64,000 nucleotides of DNA, from contig CAVPJX010000001.1 of assembly GCA_963705545.1 (NCBI GenBank), positions 1,364,001 to 1,428,000 of the forward strand, given 5' to 3'. Under the pieces are notes generated by a model. The model was not told the origin of the DNA, did no database searches, and saw only the letters and a list, made by a program, of their open reading frames with translations. Both the position numbers and the translations under genes were made by a program. Of the stretch, positions 45,027 through 54,054 are shown piece by piece; within the stretch, counting starts at the first letter, position 1, and the number at the start of each line of letters is the position of its first letter. This stretch comes from DATBLY01 sp963705545. Lineage in GTDB: Bacteria; Actinomycetota; UBA4738; HRBIN12.

Positions 45027-45479
45027 CTAGGCTTCCGCGGCCACCTCGACGGTGAGGATCGGCTCGACCTCGGGGAAGAGCTTCACCCGTACCTCGTGCG
45101 AGCCGACCGAGCGGATCGCCTCGTCGAGGTGCACATCGCGTCGATCGATCGTCACGCCGGTCTGCTCGGAGACGGCCTGCGCGATGTCGGCGGCCGTGAC
45201 CGACCCGAAGAGCTTCCCCTCCTCGCCGGCCTTCGCCGAGACCCGGAGCGGCCCGGCGGCGATCAGCTTGGAGGCGAGCGCTTCGAACTCGACCTTCTGC
45301 TTCGACTGGCGCGAGACGTGTGCGCGCTTCAGGTCCTGCGCGTGCTTGAGCGCCCCCTTCTCCGCCCGGATCGCCAAACCCTGCGGGACCAGGTAGTTGC
45401 GCGCGTAGCCGTCGGTGACGTCGACGATGTCGCCGGGGTCGCCCAGCTTCTCGACCGGCTTCTGCAGGATGATCTTCAT
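45027..45479 (-). CDS. rplI: Ribosomal protein bL9
   Basis: 150-residue large-subunit protein. N-domain MKIILQKPVEKLGDPGDIVD VTDGYARNYLVPQG pattern, central helix and C-domain with GKLFGSVTAADIAQAV. ATG overlaps the rpsR stop. Last gene of the operon; followed by the tetraloop terminator and then dnaB, the usual rplI-dnaB neighbourhood. Confidence 0.97.
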   Translation of the reverse strand: MKIILQKPVEKLGDPGDIVDVTDGYARNYLVPQGLAIRAEKGALKHAQDLKRAHVSRQSKQKVEFEALASKLIAAGPLRVSAKAGEEGKLFGSVTAADIAQAVSEQTGVTIDRRDVHLDEAIRSVGSHEVRVKLFPEVEPILTVEVAAEA

Positions 45480-45754
45480 CGGCTCGAGTACGGCAGCATG
45501 GCCATCTCGCGGGCGTTCTTCACGGCCGACGCCACGTCACGCTGGTGCTGCACGCAGTTGCCCGTCACGCGGCGAGCGCGGATCTTCCCTCGCTCGGAGA
45601 CGAACTTGCGCAGCGCCATCACGTCCTTGTAGTCGACGTAGAAGACGCGGTCCTTGCAGAAGACGCAAACCTTCCGCTTGACCTTCTTCTGCCAGCCCTT
45701 GTCGTCCTTCTCGCGCTTGGGGCGCCTCGGCCCCGGTTTCCCTTTACCCGGCAT
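45476..45754 (-). CDS. rpsR: Ribosomal protein bS18
   Basis: 92 residues from ATG 45754, which has AGGAG 10 nt upstream; an earlier ATG at 45772 would add six residues with no ribosome site. Core KVCVFCKDRVFYVDYKDVMA keeps one Cys pair (CVFC), suggesting a zinc-binding or partly zinc-binding form, and GKIRARRVTGNCVQHQRDVA is the RNA-binding block. Overlaps the ssb 3' end by 11 bp. Confidence 0.95.
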   Translation of the reverse strand: MPGKGKPGPRRPKREKDDKGWQKKVKRKVCVFCKDRVFYVDYKDVMALRKFVSERGKIRARRVTGNCVQHQRDVASAVKNAREMAMLPYSSR

Positions 45755-46205
45755 CCAGCGGTGTCTCCTCACTCATGCCGCCGCCCCCGACGGGGGCCAC
45801 CACCTTCTCGCCCCAGTCGCTCGAGGAGCTTCCGCTGCTCGAGCGCGACTGGCGCTGCACGGTGGCGGTGGCCCACCGGAGGCTCGGGCCGACCTCGTCG
45901 GCCTCGATCTCGACGGCGCTGCGCTTCTCTCCCTCCTGGGACTCCCAGGAGCGATACTGCAGGCGGCCGGAGAGCACCACGCGCGTCCCGCGCGTGAGCG
46001 ACTCGGCCACGTTCTCGGCCAGGGATCGCCAGCAGTTGACCGAGAAGTACGACGCCTCGCCGTCCTTCCAGCCCCCAGCGCCGTCCGGGATCCGCCGGTT
46101 CACGGCGATCCGGAACTTGCACACGGCGGCCCCGTTCGGGGTGTAGCGGAGCTCGGGGTCGTCGGTCAGGTTGCCGATCAACGTCACCTGGTTGTCGTTC
46201 GCCAT
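45744..46205 (-). CDS. ssb: Single-stranded DNA-binding protein
   Basis: 153-residue SSB with an OB fold in residues 1-110 (NQVTLIGNLTDDPELRYTPN, VNCWRSLAENVAESLTRG, VVLSGRLQYRSWE). The C-terminal tail is short, Ser-rich and ends MSEETPLDAG rather than the classical DDxxPF acidic tip, so partner binding may differ or a second SSB may exist elsewhere. Located between rpsF and rpsR as in most bacteria. Confidence 0.95.
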   Translation of the reverse strand: MANDNQVTLIGNLTDDPELRYTPNGAAVCKFRIAVNRRIPDGAGGWKDGEASYFSVNCWRSLAENVAESLTRGTRVVLSGRLQYRSWESQEGEKRSAVEIEADEVGPSLRWATATVQRQSRSSSGSSSSDWGEKVVAPVGGGGMSEETPLDAG

Positions 46206-46248
46206 CTCACCTCACCACCTTCGTGGTCCGCGTCCCGTCGCGCATGGC

Positions 46249-46740
46249 TCACGCCGGGGCGGGGGAAGACGCTTCGTCCTCGGCGGGCGCCGCGTCCTCG
46301 GACGCCGCGCCGCCTTCGTCGCTCGCCGGTTCGGCCGCGGCCGGAGCCTCGGCCGGGGTTCGTACCGGCGGAGCGGCCTGCGCGGCGCGTGCCGCCCGGG
46401 CCGCGGAACGTGCCGCCGCGTCCGCCGCCCGCTTGGCGTTGGCCGCGTCGAGACCCTCGGGGAGGAGCAGGATCTTGTGCCGGATCACCTCGTCGGCGAG
46501 GTGCAGCGACCGCTCGAGCTCGGTCTGGGCCGTCGGCTCCGCCGTGAAGCGGATCACGACGTAGTAGCCCTCGGACTGCTTGTCGATCTCGTAGGCGAAC
46601 CGGCGGCGACCCCACCGATCGATGTTCCCGACCGCTCCGCCGTCGGTCGAAACGACCTTGGCGATGCGGTCCACCGCCGTTCCGACGAGTGCTTCGTCGG
46701 CCTCGGCGGGCAGGATGAGCATGACCTCGTACTCCCTCAA
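46249..46740 (-). CDS. rpsF: Ribosomal protein bS6
   Basis: 163 residues. TTG start at 46740 gives MREYEVMLILPAEADEALVG, the normal S6 N-terminus, with GGAGG 5 nt before it; longer in-frame readings add non-conserved sequence. Core GNIDRWGRRRFAYEIDKQSE and VIRHKILLL are typical. The C-terminal about 65 residues are an Ala/Pro/Glu-rich tail, longer than usual. First gene of rpsF-ssb-rpsR-rplI. Confidence 0.95.
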   Translation of the reverse strand: MREYEVMLILPAEADEALVGTAVDRIAKVVSTDGGAVGNIDRWGRRRFAYEIDKQSEGYYVVIRFTAEPTAQTELERSLHLADEVIRHKILLLPEGLDAANAKRAADAAARSAARAARAAQAAPPVRTPAEAPAAAEPASDEGGAASEDAAPAEDEASSPAPA

Positions 46741-46866
46741 ACCCACCTCCTCTGGTCTGGACGGCCCCCCACGCGAAGGGGAGCAGGAGTCTCGGGAGAC
46801 GCCCAGAGTGTACGGGACAGGTCGCGAACGTAGCACCCGCCCACGACACGCCCGCCGGCACGGACC

Positions 46867-47679
46867 CTATGAAGGGACCGCGTGCCGTCGCATGACGACC
46901 CATGTGTGTCGACGGCCGAAGGGTCGCAGGCTCACGTCGGCCAGCCGATCAGGCTCGTCGGTCGTGGAGCCGGACGCCGCGGCCAGGAGCCGGGCTCTCG
47001 GTATCCGAGACCCACGCCACGATCGATCGAAGGTCCTTCGGCCCGATGCCCGGTGGCGCAGATGTCCGGCCCAGTCCAACGTCCTCGCGAGGGCCGTGTT
47101 GCTCCGTACCTGCATGGCGGCGACACCCCCTGGCTTGACGACCCGGCGAGCCTCTCGAACGTACTCGAGCTGACCCTCCACCGTCGGAACGTGTTGAAGC
47201 ACGATGTAGCTGAAGACCACGTCGACCGAGGCGTCGGCGATGCCGGACAGGTCGTGACCGTTCCCGTGGATCCACGTCACGTTCGTCAGATGCGGGAGGA
47301 CGAGCCTCGCACGAGCGAGCATCTCCGATGAGATGTCGAGCGCCACGACACTTCGGAAGAGCTCGGCAAGGCGAGCCGTCATCCGACCCATGCCGCAGCC
47401 GATCTCCAAGAGGCTCCCCGCTGGATCGGGGACGATCCCGCAATGAGCCAAGAACGTGTCGGTTTCCTCCCGTCCCGATTCGAAGAACCTGGCGGGGTCG
47501 ACGCCGGTCGCGATGTACCACTGCGCATCCGAGCGAGCAGCCGCGTCCCAGAATCCTTCCGACGGATCGCTCACGTGGGTCACATCCTCATCGACGATGC
47601 GGACGGCGGCTAACCGATCCCGATCCGTGACGGGACCGCTCGCTCTGCGGGTCGATAGGCTATCGGAAGGGCCGTGCAC
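46867..47679 (-). CDS. SAM-dependent methyltransferase (class I)
   Basis: 270 residues (start uncertain; GTG 47574 would remove 35 non-conserved residues). SAM-binding motif LLEIGCGMGRMTARLAELF, acidic loop VVALDISSEM, motif IV VDVVFSYIVLQHVP, and EARRVVKPGGVAAMQV. Substrate unknown. By eye the third codon positions are less GC-rich than in neighbouring genes, which could reflect transfer from another genome. It is divergent from panB and unrelated to the ribosomal operon beside it. Confidence 0.8.
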   Translation of the reverse strand: MHGPSDSLSTRRASGPVTDRDRLAAVRIVDEDVTHVSDPSEGFWDAAARSDAQWYIATGVDPARFFESGREETDTFLAHCGIVPDPAGSLLEIGCGMGRMTARLAELFRSVVALDISSEMLARARLVLPHLTNVTWIHGNGHDLSGIADASVDVVFSYIVLQHVPTVEGQLEYVREARRVVKPGGVAAMQVRSNTALARTLDWAGHLRHRASGRRTFDRSWRGSRIPRARLLAAASGSTTDEPDRLADVSLRPFGRRHTWVVMRRHAVPS

Positions 47680-47703
47680 TCACCGAGCCAGGAGGCGCGA
47701 GCG

Positions 47704-48489
47704 ATGACCGTCACGATCCACGACCTGCGGGCCTACAAGTCCGAGGGCAAGCGGTTCACGATGCTGACCGCGTACGACTTCCCCACGGCCCAGATCCTCG
47801 ACCGCGCCGGGGTCCCCGTCCTGCTGGTCGGCGACTCCGTCGGGCGCAACGTGCTGGGCTACCCGAACGAGCTCCCCGTGACGATGCGGGACATGCTCCA
47901 TCACGTGAAGGCCGTCGTCCGTGGCGCCGAGCACGCGATGGTGGTCGGCGACATGCCATTCATGTCGTTCCAGGCCGCCACCGAGGACGGGATCCGCAAC
48001 GCCGGCCGCCTGGTCAAGGAGGGCGGCGCCCACGCGGTCAAGATCGAGGGCGTGCACCTCGATCTCGTCCAGCGCCTCGTCGACATCGGGATCCCCGTGA
48101 TGGCCCACGTGGGCCTCACCCCGCAATCCGTGTACGGGCTCGGCGGCTTCCGGGTTCAGGGCCGTGGCGAGGCCGCGGCGAAGGTCCTCGAGCAAGCGAT
48201 CCAGCTCGAGAAGGCCGGCGCCTTCGCGATCGTGCTGGAGGCGGTGCCGGCCGAGCTCGGCGCGGAGATCACGCGCGCCGTGCAGGTCCCGACGATCGGG
48301 ATCGGCGCCGGACCCGGGTGCGACGCCCAGGTCCTGGTGATCCACGACCTGCTCGGGATCACCGAGCATCCGCCGAAGCTCGCGAAGGCGTACGCAGACC
48401 TTCGGGCGGAGATGACGACCGCCGTCGAGGCGTTCGTGCGCGACGTGGCGGACGGGACCTTCCCGGACCCCGATCACTCCTACTCGTAG
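47704..48489 (+). CDS. panB: Ketopantoate hydroxymethyltransferase
   Basis: 261-residue PanB, first step of pantothenate (CoA) synthesis: ketoisovalerate plus methylene-THF. Motifs: TAYDFPTAQILDRAGVPVLL VGDS region, MRDMLHHVKAVVRGA, GAHAVKIEGV, MAHVGLTPQSVYGLGGF, and IGIGAGPGCDAQVLVIHDLL. Start chosen at ATG 47704 with GGAGG 9 nt upstream. No panC or panD neighbours. Confidence 0.97.
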   Translation: MTVTIHDLRAYKSEGKRFTMLTAYDFPTAQILDRAGVPVLLVGDSVGRNVLGYPNELPVTMRDMLHHVKAVVRGAEHAMVVGDMPFMSFQAATEDGIRNAGRLVKEGGAHAVKIEGVHLDLVQRLVDIGIPVMAHVGLTPQSVYGLGGFRVQGRGEAAAKVLEQAIQLEKAGAFAIVLEAVPAELGAEITRAVQVPTIGIGAGPGCDAQVLVIHDLLGITEHPPKLAKAYADLRAEMTTAVEAFVRDVADGTFPDPDHSYS

Positions 48490-48538
48490 CGCTCGTCGTC
48501 GCGCCGCGCGAAATCCCGGGGTGGCCGAGACCCCGACC

Positions 48539-48544
48539 TAGACT
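48539..48544 (+). promoter_or_regulatory. -10 box of histidine kinase gene (leaderless type)
   Basis: TAGACT followed after 6 nt (CGCGCC) by the GTG start at 48551, identical in layout to the box before 36415. Confidence 0.5.
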
Positions 48545-48550
48545 CGCGCC

Positions 48551-50132
48551 GTGGACGCGGAGGCGAAACGCACGACGTGGCTGGGCGTGGCGATCGGCGT
48601 CGCGCTCCTCGCGAGTGATCCTGGCGCTCGCCGTGGCCCCGAGCTTCAGCCCCCGATGGCCGATCGCCGTGATGGGGGCCGCGGTCGCCCTGGAGGCCGC
48701 GGTCGCCGTGATGGCCTGGGCCCGGTACCGCGATTCCCGGGATCCGCACGCGCTCCTGGTCTGGGTCGCATTCATCGTGCTCGCCGTGCAGGGGTTCGCG
48801 TTCGGCGTGGTGTGGCCGATCGTCGTCAGCGACGACGTGTCGATCTGGGCGGTCACGAGCGGCGTGTCGACCACGACCTACTTCCCGCTCGGGGGCCCGT
48901 GGGAGCTGACCTCGGCATATGCGTGGCAGGCCGGCTGGCTGATCGCCGCCGGAGCCTTGTTGCTCGGCCGCCCGTGGTGGGAGCGGCGGGGACGGGCGCC
49001 GCTGCGCCCGATCGCCGCCTTCCTGACCGCGGGGGCGGCCCTGCTGGTGATCGACGGGGTGCTGCTCCGCGTCCGGCCGGCCCGGCTCCCCGATGGGGCC
49101 TCGGCCGGCGGCCTCGCCGCGGGAGGCGGCGTGATCGGACCGAGCCCGACGGCCGGAGGATGGGTCCTGGCGGTCGTCGCGATCGTCCTGCTGGGGATCG
49201 TCGCGTGGCGGGAGCGGCAGGCGTCGCGGACCGATCCCTCGCCGGCGGCCTGGCTCGCCGCCGCCGCGATCCTGGCGATCCCGCTCCAGGTCCTGGCTGC
49301 GCGGCATCCGATCGAGGGCCTGCCCTTCGTCCACGTCGTCGACGTCCTGCAGCCGGTCGTGGCCGCGCTCGCGCTCGCCGGCTACGTGGTGCACGAGCGC
49401 GCCGAGATCTCGCGGATGCGCCGCGCGTCGGACCGAGCCGACGAGGTGATGGAGGGCCGGGCGGAGATCGCCGCGATGGTCTCGCACGAGGTGCGCGGGC
49501 CGGTGTCGACGATCCGCGGCCTGGCCGTCACCGCGAAGAACCAGTACGAGCGCCTGTCCGAGGACGAGCGTCGCGAGTTCCTGGGCATGATCGAGCAGGA
49601 GTCCGACCGGCTGCTCGACACGGCGACGCAGGCGTCGCTCGGCCTGAAGGTCGACGCCGACACGCTCGCCTACGACCTCCGGGAGCAGGACCTCGAGCCC
49701 GCGATCCTCGCGGGGGTCACCGCGGCCGTCGTCGGCGACCATGCGCTGACGATCGCGATCGAGCCGGACCTCCGTGCCGTGGTCGACCGCAAGTGGTTCG
49801 CCGAGGCGATCCACCAGCTCGTCCAGAACGCCGCGAAGTTCTCGCCGCCGGAGGCGCCGATCGACCTCACGGCGTCGCGCGAGGACGAGTGGATCGTCGT
49901 GGAGATCGCCGACCGCGGCCCGGGGATCGATCCTTCGCAGGTGGCGGCGGTGTTCGAGAAGTTCACGACGTGGCGTCCGGAGGGCTACTCGCACGCAGCG
50001 GGCTCCGGCCTGGGACTCTTCATCACGCGCGGCATCGTGTCGAAGCACAAGGGAACGGTGCTCCCGGCCGATAGAGAGGGTGGGGGTACGATGCTGCGGA
50101 TCCGACTCCCCAGGACGGAGGGATCGAGTTGA
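48551..50132 (+). CDS. Membrane sensor histidine kinase, frameshifted near start
   Basis: About 527 residues. N-terminal membrane sensor of seven or so helices (residues about 10-290), then HisKA with His in AAMVSHEVRGPVSTIRGLAV, and ATPase with QNAAKFSPPEAP, DRGPGID and GSGLGLFITRGIV. The first 21 residues (VDAEAKRTTWLGVAIGVALL) are in another frame; a one-base shift near 48619 joins them into one hydrophobic helix (then VILALAVAPSF). Probably a sequencing indel. The stop overlaps the TTG start of the partner regulator. Confidence 0.85.
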
Positions 50133-50806
50133 CCGACGACGGCGCATCCGGCGTCACGCTGCTGATCTGCGACGACCACAAGATCCTGACCGACGCGCTC
50201 TCCACGGTGGTGGGTCTCGACGACACGTTGCAGCTCGTCGCGCCTCCCGTGCAGACGGCCGAGGAGGCGATCGAGCTGTGCGCCGAACACCTCCCCGACG
50301 TCGTGCTGATGGACATCGAGCTGAAGGGCGGCATGTCCGGGATCGACGCGACGCGCCGGATCAAGGAGACGTCGCCCTCGACGAAGGTCGTGATCATGAC
50401 CGCGCACGACGACGACCGGCTGCTGGTGGAGGCGGTCGAGGCGGGCGCCTCGGGATTCCTAGGCAAGGACGAGGCCGCGAACGAGGTCCTGCAGGCGGCG
50501 AAGGCCGCGGCTGAGGGCGAGGTCCTGATCGAGCCCGAGACCCTCGCCCGGCTGCTGCCGCAGGTGGCGCGGGAGCGCGAGGCCCAGCGCGACGCGATGA
50601 TGCTGCTGAACGACCTGACCGACCGGGAGCGCGAGATCCTGTCGCTCCTGGCCGAGGGGATGCGCAACGACGACATCGCCCAGAAGCTCTACATCAGCCC
50701 CCAGACGGTGCAGACCCACGTCCGGAACATCCTGGGCAAGCTCCGGGTCCACTCGAAGCTCGAGGCCGTGGCCTTCGCCGTGAAGCACGGCGCCATCACG
50801 GTCTGA
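50129..50806 (+). CDS. NarL-type response regulator
   Basis: 225 residues from TTG 50129 (GGAGGG about 10 nt upstream). Receiver: LLICDDHKILTDAL, phospho-acceptor in VVLMDIELKGGMSG, conserved Lys in FLGKDEAANEV; LuxR-type HTH LTDREREILSLLAEGMRNDD with SPQTVQTHVRNILGKLRV. Paired with the HisKA-type kinase upstream, an unusual combination because NarL-type regulators more often pair with HisKA_3 kinases. Confidence 0.92.
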   Translation: MTDDGASGVTLLICDDHKILTDALSTVVGLDDTLQLVAPPVQTAEEAIELCAEHLPDVVLMDIELKGGMSGIDATRRIKETSPSTKVVIMTAHDDDRLLVEAVEAGASGFLGKDEAANEVLQAAKAAAEGEVLIEPETLARLLPQVAREREAQRDAMMLLNDLTDREREILSLLAEGMRNDDIAQKLYISPQTVQTHVRNILGKLRVHSKLEAVAFAVKHGAITV

Positions 50807-51054
50807 GGCGCCTCGGGACCTGCGAACCGGTCCCCATCCCCCATCCGGGGGAACGTCGGCCGATCTCCCGAGGTTCTACCCGAACCCGGGTATCAACTTT
50901 GGGACCCGTAGATGCCGAAGCTTCGTGTGCGGAACGCCTTGGCAGCGGAACCGCGTAGCGGGGTCCCTCCCCCTCATCGACCCCGCGAACACCGACAACG
51001 GTGGCCCGAGCCCACCCCTCCCGGGCTCGGGCCTCCGTCTGTCTCCGATGGGGT
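50807..51054. other. Intergenic region, no gene seen
   Basis: Between a plus-strand regulator and the minus-strand menE. Contains several short inverted repeats (for example CCCCCATCCGGGGG) and the terminator at 51003. I see no credible coding sequence and no known riboswitch. Confidence 0.5.
51003..51033. terminator. Bidirectional hairpin terminator
   Basis: 11-bp stem GGCCCGAGCCC/GGGCTCGGGCC with a 9-nt loop, 22 bp after the menE stop and downstream of the response regulator, so it can serve both converging units. Confidence 0.7.
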
Positions 51055-52257
51055 CTACGAGAAGATCGAGCGACGGAGTTTGCCCGATCGGGTCCTTGGG
51101 AGGTCGCCCACCACCTCGACCGTCCGCGGCACCTTGTAGCTCGCCAGCCCATGCCTGGCACGATCGAGGAGCTCGGAGGGGTCGGGCGGGTCTCCCGGAT
51201 CGACCGCGACGGCGAGCGCCGTGACCTGCTGGCCCCAATCCGCGTGAGGCCGACCCACGACCACCACGTCGGCGACCTTGGGATGGGTTCGAAGCACGGC
51301 TTCGACCTCTTCGGGCCAGACGACCTCTCCGCCGGTGAGGATCGCGTCGTCCAGGCGTCCGTGTACCGTCAACCGTCCTTCGTCGTCGAGATCGCCGGCG
51401 TCGCTCGTCCGGAGCCAACCGTCGACCGAGAACGCGATCGCCGTGGCCTGCGGATCGTGCAGGTAGCCCTCCATCAGGGTCGGGCCGCTGAGCTCGATCC
51501 GAGCTCGCTCCCCGATGCGGAGCTGCGTTCCTGAGAACGGACGGCCGTCGTAGACGACGCCGCCGCACGACTCGGTGAGTCCGTACGTGGGAACGCAGGC
51601 GAGGCCCCGCGCCACCGCAGCGCGCGCGAGCGCGGGCTCGAACGCATCGCCCCCGACCAAGGCGCAGCGGACGCCGGAGGGATCCACCTCAGCCTCGACG
51701 ACGCGACGCACCATCGACGGGACCAGCGACACGAACGCCTCGCGTCCGGCCTCGACGACCGCTTCGGGATCGAAGCGGTCGAGCGAGACGACCGGTGCGC
51801 CCAGGACCGCGCCGCGGAGGTACACGAGGAGGCCGCCGATGTGCGCCGGAGTCAGGCACGCGACCCAGGGGTCGTCCGCGGTCGCCCCGATCGCCTCCGC
51901 CGAGGCGCCGATCGCGGCCGTGACGGCGTCCCGCGACAGCTCGGCGAGCCTGGGCCCGCCCTCGGTTCCGGACGTCGCGACCACGACCGCGACGCCGTCG
52001 CTGAGCCGTCCGGCATCGCCGAACAGCGTGGTCTCACCTGTGCCGTCCAGGACCGCGGCGGGCCGGGCGCGGTCCACGAGCGCGCGCCGCTCTCCATCGG
52101 TCAGGCGCTGATCGAGCGGCAGGAAGGCGATCCCGTCCCGCCAGAGCCCGGCGACGAGGTCGACCCAGGCCGGTCCCGGCGGGAGGTCGATCGCCAGCAG
52201 CTCCCCGGACCCCACGCCAAGTCGCTCCGCCGTACCCACGTCCGGTAGGCTAACCAA
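51055..52257 (-). CDS. menE: o-Succinylbenzoate--CoA ligase
   Basis: 400-residue ANL-superfamily adenylating enzyme that activates o-succinylbenzoate for menaquinone synthesis. ATP loop is a variant, VVATSGTEGGPRLAELS; A5 motif PTYGLTESCGGVVYDG; A8 hinge LTVHGRLDDAILTGGEVVWP; catalytic Lys in RTRSGKLRR. Short length is usual for MenE. TTG 52257 or GTG 52239 are possible starts; only 23-40 bp separate it from the divergent menB. Assignment rests on family plus the men neighbours. Confidence 0.88.
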   Translation of the reverse strand: MVSLPDVGTAERLGVGSGELLAIDLPPGPAWVDLVAGLWRDGIAFLPLDQRLTDGERRALVDRARPAAVLDGTGETTLFGDAGRLSDGVAVVVATSGTEGGPRLAELSRDAVTAAIGASAEAIGATADDPWVACLTPAHIGGLLVYLRGAVLGAPVVSLDRFDPEAVVEAGREAFVSLVPSMVRRVVEAEVDPSGVRCALVGGDAFEPALARAAVARGLACVPTYGLTESCGGVVYDGRPFSGTQLRIGERARIELSGPTLMEGYLHDPQATAIAFSVDGWLRTSDAGDLDDEGRLTVHGRLDDAILTGGEVVWPEEVEAVLRTHPKVADVVVVGRPHADWGQQVTALAVAVDPGDPPDPSELLDRARHGLASYKVPRTVEVVGDLPRTRSGKLRRSIFS

Positions 52258-52292
52258 CCGTACGAGTCCACGCTCTCGGAGTGAACGGTCAT

Positions 52293-53126
52293 ATGGACGA
52301 ACGCCCCGGAACGCCCGACTGGCAAGCCTCGGGCGACCACACGGATATCCGGTACGAGACGGCCGAAGGCATCGCGAAGATCACGATCGCGCGCCCGGAG
52401 GTCCGCAACGCGTTCCGCCCGCTCACGACGAAGGAGCTGATCCGTGCGTTCGACGTGGCCCGGGACGACCCGGCGATCGGCGTGATCGTCCTGACCGGCG
52501 AGGGGCCGGAGGCGTTCTCGAGCGGCGGCGACCAGCGGATCCGAGGCGACGACGGCTACGTCGACGAGCTCGGGATCGGCCGTCTGAACGTCTTGGACCT
52601 CCAGATCCAGATCCGCCGATGCCCGAAGCCCGTGGTGGCGATGGTCGCGGGCTACGCGATCGGCGGTGGCCACGTCCTGCACCTGTGCTGCGACCTGACG
52701 ATCGCGGCGGACAACGCGCGGTTCGGGCAGACGGGACCGCGCGTCGGCTCGTTCGACGCGGGGTACGGGATCGGCTTGCTGGCGCGCCAGATCGGCGAGA
52801 AACGCGCGAAGGAGATCTGGTTCCTCTGCCGGCAGTACGATGCCGAGACCGCGCTGTCGTGGGGCCTCGTGAACGCGGTCGTGCCGCTGGATCAGCTCGA
52901 GGCCGAGACGGTCCGCTGGTGCCGGGAGATGCTCGAGCTCTCGCCGCTCGCGCTGCGATTGCTGAAGGCCGGCGCGAACGCGGGGATCGACGGGCTGGCC
53001 GGCGTGCAGCAGCTCGCGGGCGACGCGACGCTCCTGTACTACCTGAGCGAGGAGGCGCAGGAGGGCCGCGACGCATACGTCCAGAAGCGCCAGCCCGACT
53101 TCTCGCGGTTCCCGAAGCGCCCGTGA
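52293..53126 (+). CDS. menB: 1,4-Dihydroxy-2-naphthoyl-CoA synthase
   Basis: 277-residue crotonase-fold enzyme closing o-succinylbenzoyl-CoA to DHNA-CoA. Oxyanion-hole and active-site blocks: FSSGGDQRIRGDDGYVDELG, AGYAIGGGHVLHLCCDLTIA, and GSFDAGYGIGLLARQIGEKR; C-terminus ends QKRQPDFSRFPKRP, as in MenB. ATG 52293 with CGGAG 12 nt upstream preferred over GTG 52281. First of menB-menA-menD. Confidence 0.95.
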   Translation: MDERPGTPDWQASGDHTDIRYETAEGIAKITIARPEVRNAFRPLTTKELIRAFDVARDDPAIGVIVLTGEGPEAFSSGGDQRIRGDDGYVDELGIGRLNVLDLQIQIRRCPKPVVAMVAGYAIGGGHVLHLCCDLTIAADNARFGQTGPRVGSFDAGYGIGLLARQIGEKRAKEIWFLCRQYDAETALSWGLVNAVVPLDQLEAETVRWCREMLELSPLALRLLKAGANAGIDGLAGVQQLAGDATLLYYLSEEAQEGRDAYVQKRQPDFSRFPKRP

Positions 53127-53133
53127 GCCCGGC

Positions 53134-54054
53134 GTGAGCGCCGAACCACGCTCGTCGACGCTCGCGGTGTGGTGGCACGGCGCGAGGCCGCGGACGCTCG
53201 GCGCCGGCCTGGTGCCCGTCGCCGTCGGCGCGTCCGCGGCCGGTCACGTGATCGGGTGGAGGCTGGCCGCCGCCGTGGTCGTCGCGCTGGGGTTGCAGGT
53301 CGGCGTGAACTACGCGAACGACTACTTCGACGGCGTACGTGGCGTGGACACGCACGAGCGGATGGGCCCGCCGCGACTCACACAGAGCGGCGCGGCGTCG
53401 CCCAGGGCCGTCCTCGTCGCCGCACTGGTCTGTCTCGGACTCGCGGGCGTCGCCGGCCTGGCGCTGGCGCTCGCGACGTCTCCCGTCCTGATCCTGGTGG
53501 TCGGCGCGTTCGCGCTGCTGTCCGCGCTGCTGTACTCCGGCGGTCCGCGGCCGTACGCGGGGCTCGGTCTCGGCGAGCTGATGGTGTTCCTGTTCTTCGG
53601 GCTGATGGCTACGTGCGGCACCGCGTTCGTGATGGTCGAGACCGTGCCCGCCGCGGCGTGGTGGGGCGGTACGGGGATGGGATCCCTGGCGGTCGCGATC
53701 CTGGTCGCGAACAACCTGCGCGACATCCCGACGGACGCGGCGAGCGGCAAGCGCACGCTCGCGGTGAGGATCGGCGACGGACGCACGCGACGGCTGTATC
53801 GGGTCGGCGTCGTGGCGGCGTTCCTGACGGTGATCGTCGGCGTGGTCGTCTTCCTCGTGGACGAGTCGGCGGGGCTGACGCAGTGGGGGCTCTTCGCGCT
53901 GGCGGCGTGGCCGTTCGCGATCCGGCCGATGGAGCGCGTCGGGGGCGCGACCGGCCGCGACCTGATCCCGGTGCTGACCGGGACCGCGCTGACCCACGCC
54001 GCGTTCGGCCTGCTGCTTTCGCTCGGGCTGATCCTGTGGCACACGACGTCGTGA
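53134..54054 (+). CDS. menA: 1,4-Dihydroxy-2-naphthoate polyprenyltransferase
   Basis: 306-residue UbiA-type membrane prenyltransferase, attaching the polyprenyl tail to DHNA. First Asp motif NYANDYFDGVRGVDTHER and second region NNLRDIPTDAASGKRTLAVR are clear; about eight membrane helices. GTG 53134, 7 bp after menB, stop overlaps the menD GTG (GTGA). Confidence 0.95.
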   Translation: MSAEPRSSTLAVWWHGARPRTLGAGLVPVAVGASAAGHVIGWRLAAAVVVALGLQVGVNYANDYFDGVRGVDTHERMGPPRLTQSGAASPRAVLVAALVCLGLAGVAGLALALATSPVLILVVGAFALLSALLYSGGPRPYAGLGLGELMVFLFFGLMATCGTAFVMVETVPAAAWWGGTGMGSLAVAILVANNLRDIPTDAASGKRTLAVRIGDGRTRRLYRVGVVAAFLTVIVGVVVFLVDESAGLTQWGLFALAAWPFAIRPMERVGGATGRDLIPVLTGTALTHAAFGLLLSLGLILWHTTS

